From NCBI GenBank assembly GCA_021804185.1, contig JAJZKL010000066.1, positions 1 through 6,500 on the forward strand: a stretch of 6,500 bases of DNA, written 5' to 3'. Shown piece by piece: positions 1 through 5,203 of this stretch; the first letter of the stretch is position 1, and every line of letters begins with the position of its first letter. Under the pieces are notes generated by a model, which searched no databases, was not told the DNA's origin, and saw only the letters and a list, made by a program, of their open reading frames with translations. This DNA is from Thermoplasmata archaeon (lineage in GTDB: Archaea; Thermoplasmatota; Thermoplasmata; Thermoplasmatales; Thermoplasmataceae). Made by a program: the position numbers and the translations under genes.

Positions 1-36
1 AGTGAAATAAAGCAGAAGATCAACTCCGAAAACTGA
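1..36 (+). CDS. C-terminal end of an upstream gene (possibly tatA), partial
   Basis: An open frame enters from the left edge and reads SEIKQKINSEN before a TGA stop at 34-36. The last base of this stop is the A of the tatC ATG (TGATG). Such a one-base overlap suggests two genes of one operon with coupled translation. A short, charged and probably disordered tail is what TatA proteins, the usual tatC neighbours, have at the C-terminus. That identity is inferred from the neighbour only, because eleven residues cannot be assigned to a family. Confidence 0.4.
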   Translation, partial: SEIKQKINSEN

Positions 37-860
37 TGTCCGACGATGATTTCCTACCAATAATTCTGAGAAATGTCTCAGAGTTAAGAGTTAGGTTTAT
101 CAGTTTTTTGAAAGTTTATGGATTTTTTTTCATTCTGTTTATTATTTTCAGGGTCGGTGACTATAACATATTCGGGCATGATATACCACTGCTGAAATTT
201 GATGTAACAAACAACATAGGGGCCCAATTCCTTCACATTCTGGAACTCCATGTACTTCCAAGTGGGACAAAACTTCTTATCTTAAAGCCTGCAGATGGGG
301 TAGCAACAGATTTTCTTATCATTCTTTTCCTGGATTTGATAATAACCATGCCCTACCTTCTTTACCAGGTACTCCAGTACATTGAGCCTGCGCTGAAAAA
401 ACACGAGAGGGAGCTTGTACACAGCATCCTCTTTCCAGCATCAGCGCTTTTCTTCACAGGCGCCTTTTTCGGCATATATTTCGTAGCGCCAGAGCTTTTC
501 AGAATTTTTAATGATTTTGACATCGGTCTTGGAGCTATAGAGAGCGTTGGCCTGATGAGCTTTGAATCGTTCCTGATTCTTTACATACTTCTATTTGGGT
601 TCTCATTTGAAGTCCCTGTATTTATGTATGGGCTTACCAGGGTGGGGCTTGTCCCAGCCGAATACTGGAGAAGCCATTGGAGATACGCAGTAGTTATATC
701 GCTTGTTATTGGCATGATCTTCTCCCCTGGGGTTACCGGATTCACCATGATCATCATAGCCATCCCAATGATATCGCTGTATTTTGTTGGAGTATACTTC
801 TCTGAAAGATGGGTTAGAAAAACTGAGGAGGCGTCAAAGAGAGTTTCTGAAGCGCTCTAG
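36..860 (+). CDS. tatC: Sec-independent protein translocase subunit TatC
   Basis: TatC is the polytopic membrane subunit of the twin-arginine translocase. It binds the RR signal peptide of folded proteins and recruits TatA for export. At 274 aa it is slightly longer than typical family members. Visible hallmarks are the cytoplasmic N-terminal SELR (E16, L17, R18), YQVLQYIEPALKKHER (residues 110-125, with E124 equivalent to E. coli E103), FEVPV (191-195, with E192 equivalent to E170) and the SPG turn at 230-232. Six hydrophobic segments lie at about 22-40, 92-112, 131-152, 176-199, 217-234 and 236-253. The first external loop (about 41-91) is longer than in E. coli. Tyr115 replaces the usual Phe94 of the signal-peptide site, a conservative change. 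The ATG overlaps the preceding stop codon, and no clear ribosome binding site precedes it, which fits translational coupling. The last nine codons, including the stop, overlap the convergent crotonase-like gene. Confidence 0.96.
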   Translation: MSDDDFLPIILRNVSELRVRFISFLKVYGFFFILFIIFRVGDYNIFGHDIPLLKFDVTNNIGAQFLHILELHVLPSGTKLLILKPADGVATDFLIILFLDLIITMPYLLYQVLQYIEPALKKHERELVHSILFPASALFFTGAFFGIYFVAPELFRIFNDFDIGLGAIESVGLMSFESFLILYILLFGFSFEVPVFMYGLTRVGLVPAEYWRSHWRYAVVISLVIGMIFSPGVTGFTMIIIAIPMISLYFVGVYFSERWVRKTEEASKRVSEAL

Positions 861-1571
861 ATCCATGATGTTCTTGCAGGAAACCCTGTATACCTGAAAG
901 AAAAGCCTGTCTGAGTCTATCCTTGGAACTTCTGGCCTCTTTACCACCTTATAGTTCGAGAGATATTCCGGATTGAGTGATCTACAATAATTCAGTATCT
1001 CACGCCGGAAGTTCGCGTAATCGACAACGTTGTCCACGAGACCCAGACTGCTGGCCTGTCCCGCATCTATTAGATTTCCGGATTTTAGATGCGAATAGGC
1101 TTCGCCAGTCATATTCAGTGTTGTGTCAGTAAGTACACCTGTGAATGGCGGCATTCCGTACTTAAGGCCAGGCATGCCAAGTTTCGCTCTTGACGATACA
1201 ATGGAAAGATCACTGGCAAGCGCAAGTTCAAGGCCAAGATCAAAGGCATAACCGTTAACCCCTGCCAGAAAATAGTGGCGCGAAGCCCGAATCATTCTCA
1301 CTGCTGAAAGGGCGAGATCACGTGCCTCTCTCACGGTAGAATTGTTAGCCTCCTCACTGCAATTGGATGAATAGCCCATGCAGAAGGACCGTTCACCCTT
1401 TCCAGTTATGAGTACAACTTTTGGATCATCATCAGCGAGTGTCGAGAGAACTGAGTACAGATCGTCCAAACCCTCAATGTTAAGTGTGTTGTTCACCCCG
1501 TTGTCAATCTCCAGCACTGATATGTACTCAGATATATTCTGCAGATTGATCTGTGCTGACTTCTGAATCAT
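834..1571 (-). CDS. Divergent enoyl-CoA hydratase/isomerase (crotonase-fold) family protein
   Basis: This 245-aa protein is near the usual 255-260 aa of single-domain crotonases, which act on acyl-CoA thioesters through an oxyanion hole. Seen: the first oxyanion loop region SFCMGY (62-67), the second loop GVNGYAFDLGLELALASD (104-121), then AKLGMPGLKYG (129-139) and a helix ending in ASSLGLVDNVV (173-183). Glu115 aligns with rat mitochondrial hydratase Glu144. The partner Glu164 aligns with Gly135, and the glycine of the second oxyanion position (Gly141) aligns with Leu112. Classical hydration is therefore doubtful. An isomerase, a thioester hydrolase or a non-catalytic relative are alternatives, and the substrate is unknown. 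The ATG at 1571 lacks a clear ribosome binding site but has an AT-rich TATA-like block at a distance suited to a leaderless transcript. The gene lies 68 bp after the nuo-linked genes and ends inside tatC in the opposite direction. Confidence 0.88.
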   Translation of the reverse strand: MIQKSAQINLQNISEYISVLEIDNGVNNTLNIEGLDDLYSVLSTLADDDPKVVLITGKGERSFCMGYSSNCSEEANNSTVREARDLALSAVRMIRASRHYFLAGVNGYAFDLGLELALASDLSIVSSRAKLGMPGLKYGMPPFTGVLTDTTLNMTGEAYSHLKSGNLIDAGQASSLGLVDNVVDYANFRREILNYCRSLNPEYLSNYKVVKRPEVPRIDSDRLFFQVYRVSCKNIMDLERFRNSL

Positions 1572-1594
1572 AATGTAGATCGCAGGATGTTTAC

Positions 1595-1609
1595 AATTAA
1601 AAAAATTAT
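1595..1609 (-). promoter_or_regulatory. Possible TATA-box region for the crotonase-like gene
   Basis: On the minus strand the block reads approximately TAATTTTTTTAATTG and is centred about 30 nt before the ATG at 1571. That is the expected place for an archaeal TATA element if the transcript is leaderless, and it fits the absence of a Shine-Dalgarno sequence before this gene. The match to a strict TATA consensus is only fair. The 68-bp gap 1572-1639 holds nothing else recognisable. Confidence 0.3.
1599..1605 (-). terminator. Possible oligo-T terminator after the nuo-linked genes
   Basis: Seven consecutive T residues on the minus strand begin 34 nt after the stop codon of the 85-aa gene. Archaeal transcription often ends at such T-runs without a hairpin. 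The same bases form the core of the possible TATA region of the next gene, so only one of the two readings may be right. Confidence 0.3.
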
Positions 1610-1639
1610 GTGTATATCCCGGTGTAGGCTATTCTATGG

Positions 1640-1897
1640 TCAGTACATTGTAAGGTTGAATTTCTTGTCAGCCTCTTCATAGCTTTTCCTGTCTGTGATT
1701 CCAAGTGCATCGCTGAGGCCCTTCATATTCTCCCCCTGATCTGGATCGTATTTTTCTCTGCCCATTACAAGTCTTCCTGCTTTGTCGTCGAAGTATATCT
1801 GCTCCCCGAATTTCTTCAGGCAGTGAATAACTTCAGCCGCCTCTTCTTCCTCACCATGAAAATGTTTGAAACAATCCGTGAAATGTGGCTTCGTCAT
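1640..1897 (-). CDS. Uncharacterised small acidic protein, 85 aa, last gene of the nuo cluster
   Basis: I do not recognise a family. The protein is soluble-looking and mostly acidic, with no membrane segment. An EEEEAAEVI helix (about 16-24) is followed by a likely beta hairpin IYFDDKAGRLVMG (34-46), a charged linker, and a helical end LSDALGITDRKSYEEADKKF (61-80). There is one His-rich patch (FKHFHG, 10-15) and two isolated cysteines, but no metal-binding motif I can defend. The ATG overlaps the stop of the 122-aa gene in an ATGA. It is preceded by GAGGTG (1907-1912) with 9-nt spacing, so start and coupling are well supported. A role with complex I is inferred from position only. Confidence 0.72.
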   Translation of the reverse strand: MTKPHFTDCFKHFHGEEEEAAEVIHCLKKFGEQIYFDDKAGRLVMGREKYDPDQGENMKGLSDALGITDRKSYEEADKKFNLTMY

Positions 1898-2262
1898 CTA
1901 TCATCGCACCTCTTTGAATCGTATTTAGGATACCTGATATTATATCTGTCCACTGCAAGCTGGACAGTATACGCAATGTTGTCCAGAGCAAAATCCACAC
2001 CATCAGGAGGCATCAGGCTGACTAATGACCGGATTCCTGACATGCGTTCCCTGAAATCTTCGAGGCTTATTTCACCGGTTATAATCTCTTTAAAACATTC
2101 CAGCATTGCCAGATGATCAGAAAGATCTGGGCGTGGTTTCCTGCTGATCCGCATAAGATACTTCAGTTTTTTTTCCTTTCTATCAATCAGCTTGACGGCA
2201 ACTTCCGGTTCCCCATATATCAGGGAGCTTTTAAGTATTTCAAGATCAGACATTATAGTCAT
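1894..2262 (-). CDS. Uncharacterised helical protein, 122 aa, following nuoN
   Basis: I do not recognise a family. The sequence looks all-helical and soluble. It has a basic stretch at 28-42 (DRKEKKLKYLMRISR), a second helical region around 48-75, and a C-terminal helix with a polar basic tail (106-122). No signal peptide, transmembrane segment or cofactor motif is visible. The start at 2262 is favoured over Met4 (2253) because GGGTGA at 2269-2274, which includes the nuoN stop codon, gives 6-nt spacing. It begins 6 bp after nuoN and shares ATGA with the next gene, so it is almost certainly cotranscribed with nuoLMN. An assembly, accessory or peripheral role for the respiratory complex is a guess from this context. 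Confidence 0.75.
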   Translation of the reverse strand: MTIMSDLEILKSSLIYGEPEVAVKLIDRKEKKLKYLMRISRKPRPDLSDHLAMLECFKEIITGEISLEDFRERMSGIRSLVSLMPPDGVDFALDNIAYTVQLAVDRYNIRYPKYDSKRCDDR

Positions 2263-2268
2263 TGAATA

Positions 2269-3729
2269 TCACCCGAAAATTCCTCCAGCGGCGCTTATGA
2301 GAGTTGGCATGAAGGAAGCAATTATTCCAATGAAGAACAGTGCAACAGTAATAACTGCGGCAGCCACAACAGGAGCCTTTGCACTGTAGGGAACTGCAGT
2401 TTCACCCTCTGCCGGGTCTCTTGCAAACATGTAAGTTATAACCCTGAAATAATAGAATACAGATATAGCGCTGTTCAGTATGGCAATAACTGCAAGCCAC
2501 CACAGGCTGCCCTCAATTAGTGCAAGAAACAGGTAGTATTTTGCAAGGAATCCTCCGGTAAGGGGAATTCCTGCAAGTGCCAGCATTATAACTGACAGGC
2601 TAACTGCTGTTGCAGGGGACCTCTTTCCAAGACCTGAGACGTCTTCCAGTTCCACATTATCCTTAGGAACAGCATTCATTGTTATGAATGCCCCACCCTT
2701 CATGAATATATAGACAAGTGAGTAGAACATTCCTGCTGCTATGGCAAATTCCGACACTGTTGAGGTTGGGCTGCCGCTGCCTGCAACCACTGCCAGAACC
2801 AGAACCAGGTAGCCGGCCTGAGCAATGCTTGAATAGGAAAGTATCCTCTTTAGATTGCTCTGGGAAAGTGCAGAGATATTCCCATAGGTCATTGTTATGA
2901 TTGAAAGTATCACAAAGAGGTAAAATACCGCCGTGTGGTCGAAAGAGAAACCGGAAAGGAACACCTTTAGAATGACCATGAATGCCAGAATCTTGCTTCC
3001 TGCGGCCAGGAATGCTGAAACTGAGTTTTCTGTACCATCGTAAGTGTCAAGAGCCCACTGGTGGAACGGAAAGAGTGCCAGCTTGAACCCGAACCCTATA
3101 ATCAGGAAAGCAAGTGCAAGTGTTATTTCCGGTGAGCCTGTGACATGAGAAAGGGCAGATGAAGAGATGCTGAATGTTCCAGTTCCCATGTAATAGAAGC
3201 TGGCACCGAAAAGGATGAATGCAGTTGCTATAGTTCCAGTGAAGAAGTACTTGATGGAGGCCTCCAGGTTTCTTCTTGTCTTGCCAAAGCTTGAAAGAAC
3301 ATAGGTCCCTATACTGACAGATTCGAAGGCAATGAAAAGTGCAATCAGGTTATAACTGAATGCAGCTACCACCATTCCAACATTCAGGAAAAGAAGGGTA
3401 GAGTAAAATATCTCTGATTTCTGATAATTCTTAGTGGAAAATGGGTAGCAGATAAACATTGAGGAAATCAGCATTATTATGGCGAAATATTTCCCAAAAT
3501 TGTTGAAGACCATGACCCCAGAATAGGCGCTTCCCGAGGAAGGATCAAGCAAAAAGACAAGAAGTGCAGCAATACCAAGCCCTGCAAATGTTGTCCATGA
3601 GATCACCTTTTCCCCTATATTCCTGACACCTGTCCAGAGTATTGCGAACCCCAGAAGGCCCAGAAATATTTCCGGAATGAGATGAATGAATGTAGCTGTT
3701 GAACCTATACCTAAATCTAACGCTGACAT
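2269..3729 (-). CDS. nuoN: Complex I antiporter-like subunit NuoN (ND2-like)
   Basis: NuoN is one of three antiporter-like membrane subunits through which complex I couples quinone reduction to proton translocation. The length of 486 aa matches E. coli NuoN (485 aa). Essential residues known from that protein align in place: E135 (IAFESVSIGTYVL), K160 (ASIKYFFTG), K216 (GFGFKLALFPFHQW), K246 (AAGSKILAF) and K397 (TGGFLAKYYLF). The family motif SNLKRILSYSSIAQAGYL occupies 291-308. The protein is hydrophobic throughout, consistent with about 14 membrane helices. Lys344 in FMKGGAF stands where many NuoN proteins have a neutral residue (LGAF-type motif). The ATG follows the nuoM TAA directly (TAAATG), with AGGAGGT six bases upstream, so the start is secure. 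Confidence 0.95.
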   Translation of the reverse strand: MSALDLGIGSTATFIHLIPEIFLGLLGFAILWTGVRNIGEKVISWTTFAGLGIAALLVFLLDPSSGSAYSGVMVFNNFGKYFAIIMLISSMFICYPFSTKNYQKSEIFYSTLLFLNVGMVVAAFSYNLIALFIAFESVSIGTYVLSSFGKTRRNLEASIKYFFTGTIATAFILFGASFYYMGTGTFSISSSALSHVTGSPEITLALAFLIIGFGFKLALFPFHQWALDTYDGTENSVSAFLAAGSKILAFMVILKVFLSGFSFDHTAVFYLFVILSIITMTYGNISALSQSNLKRILSYSSIAQAGYLVLVLAVVAGSGSPTSTVSEFAIAAGMFYSLVYIFMKGGAFITMNAVPKDNVELEDVSGLGKRSPATAVSLSVIMLALAGIPLTGGFLAKYYLFLALIEGSLWWLAVIAILNSAISVFYYFRVITYMFARDPAEGETAVPYSAKAPVVAAAVITVALFFIGIIASFMPTLISAAGGIFG

Positions 3730-5202
3730 TTAGAGACCTCCTGAATAAGCAGTGAGCAGTCCAAATAGCAGATTTGGAAATATACCGAGTATGAGTATAA
3801 CAATTAAGCTGGCACCAAGGACAATAGTCTGGTAAGTACCGGAGTCACGAATCCGTCCAAGATTTTCGTTGTAAGGGCCATATAGGGACCTCTGAGCTGC
3901 CCATATGTGGTAAGAGGCTGTGAGAATCATCCCGAAGATGACAAACAGGATGACCCATCCGATGGCCTGGAAAGAGCCAACAAGGACAGAGAACTCCCCT
4001 ATGAATCCTGCCATCCCAGGTAGTCCCAGAGAAGCAAGCAGACCTGCAAGCAGGAATGATGCAAGGAATGGAGTCTCCCTGAATATCCCCCCTAATTCCT
4101 GAATGTTTTCTTTTCCTGTGGATCTCTTTATGAAGTAGAGTGCTGAGAACACAAATGCCATTATCAGACCATGTGCCACAATCTGGAACATTCCGCCTGA
4201 AAGCTCAAGTGTTTTCTCATAACCTGTCTCCAACCCTCCTGCTCCGAAGGCAAGTACCACAAAGCCCATAGAAGCAGCGCTTGCAAGTGCCATCATTCTC
4301 TTAAGGCTGGACTGCATCATAGCCGCCAGAGCGAAGTAGATAAGGCTGATTATGCCAATACCAATGAGAAATGATAGAACAAACGTGCCGAGTGACTGAG
4401 TAACAGGAAGTAATATCCCGAACAGTCCCAGACCACCCATCAGTGACAGCCCTCCAGATAGAATGACAGTGGCAGGGTACGGTGCTGATTCGTAAGAATC
4501 AGGCAGCCAGGAATGCAGCGGAAATACTGGCATCTTAACCAGGAATGCGAACAGGAATCCGAAAATTGTGAAGTCCCTCCAGAAAGCAGGCATATATGAA
4601 AAAGTGCTGTTTGTCATCAGTGAACCAATCTGGAATGTAAGGGCACCGGTCCTATCAAAGTTATACGTGTAAACAGCAAATATTGAGAGAAGGAGGAACA
4701 CAGAACCTATATGCGTGTAGACGAAGAACTTCAGTCCAATGCTCTCTTTTCTAAACTTTCCGAATTGGGCAATCATGAAGTATACAGGTATCAGTACAAC
4801 TTCCCAGAAAATATAGAAAAACAGGAAGTCTCTGGAGATAAGAACTCCGATAAGACCAACTTCAGTTGTAAGTATGTAGCTGAACATTAGCCTGTCAAGT
4901 TCCTTTTTCTCTGCTATAAGAGTTGAGATAAATATCACAATTACCGACAGAATGAGAAGTGCATCCGTAAACCCGCTAACACCAGTGGTGAAATTTATTC
5001 CAATGGATGGGGCAAGAGAATATGAAACCCTGGAAATGAAGCCTCCCGTATAGCCGGAACTGAATCTTACAAAGCTATAAATTATGACAAGAGCAGCAAA
5101 AATTCCTGCAAAAACAGTAGCAAACAGGTCTCTTTTTACTTTTATGAAAAATGACGCTATTGCGACAATTATAGTGGCCAGAAATATAAGAAATATAAAC
5201 AG
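3730..5202 (-). CDS. nuoM: Complex I antiporter-like subunit NuoM (ND4-like), apparent CTG start
   Basis: NuoM is the middle antiporter-like subunit of complex I. From a CTG at 5202 it is 490 aa, near the usual 480-510. The first ATG/GTG/TTG in frame is a GTG at 4938, which would remove 88 residues. Those residues contain conserved hydrophobic helices and the LAPSIGINFTTGVSGFTDAL stretch typical of NuoM, so the longer form is preferred. In 490-aa numbering the TM5 glutamate is E134 (FYIFWEVVLIP), K223 lies in FLVKMPVFPLHSWLPD, H344 in IVAHGL and E403 in GFIGEF, matching E. coli E144, K234, H348 and E407. The usual TM8 lysine (E. coli K265) is Leu254, and the histidine equivalent to H322 is Ser311. 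The gene begins one base after the nuoL stop and ends directly against nuoN. Confidence 0.92.
   Translation of the reverse strand: MFIFLIFLATIIVAIASFFIKVKRDLFATVFAGIFAALVIIYSFVRFSSGYTGGFISRVSYSLAPSIGINFTTGVSGFTDALLILSVIVIFISTLIAEKKELDRLMFSYILTTEVGLIGVLISRDFLFFYIFWEVVLIPVYFMIAQFGKFRKESIGLKFFVYTHIGSVFLLLSIFAVYTYNFDRTGALTFQIGSLMTNSTFSYMPAFWRDFTIFGFLFAFLVKMPVFPLHSWLPDSYESAPYPATVILSGGLSLMGGLGLFGILLPVTQSLGTFVLSFLIGIGIISLIYFALAAMMQSSLKRMMALASAASMGFVVLAFGAGGLETGYEKTLELSGGMFQIVAHGLIMAFVFSALYFIKRSTGKENIQELGGIFRETPFLASFLLAGLLASLGLPGMAGFIGEFSVLVGSFQAIGWVILFVIFGMILTASYHIWAAQRSLYGPYNENLGRIRDSGTYQTIVLGASLIVILILGIFPNLLFGLLTAYSGGL
3736..3742 (-). promoter_or_regulatory. Ribosome binding site of nuoN
   Basis: The minus strand carries AGGAGGT six nucleotides before the nuoN ATG, inside the last codons of nuoM. 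It is a near-perfect match to the archaeal 16S anti-Shine-Dalgarno and fixes the nuoN start. Confidence 0.75.
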
Positions 5203-5203
5203 A

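Noticed and set aside
123..130. Run of eight T on the + strand
   Set aside because: It lies inside tatC and encodes the Phe-rich first membrane helix. A terminator here would cut the gene, so it is taken as coding composition.
1378..1566. 62-codon open frame on the + strand inside the crotonase-like gene
   Set aside because: It lies antisense to a gene with clear family motifs, has no ribosome binding site or recognisable protein features, and is best seen as a shadow frame.
1823..2116. 97-codon + strand open frame across the two small genes
   Set aside because: It runs antisense across two minus-strand genes that have good ribosome binding sites and an ATGA junction. Its translation looks like antisense low-complexity sequence.
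2167..2174. Run of eight A on the coding strand of the 122-aa gene, a possible slippage site
   Set aside because: It simply encodes Lys codons in the basic EKK stretch, and the gene is intact in one frame without an overlapping alternative product.
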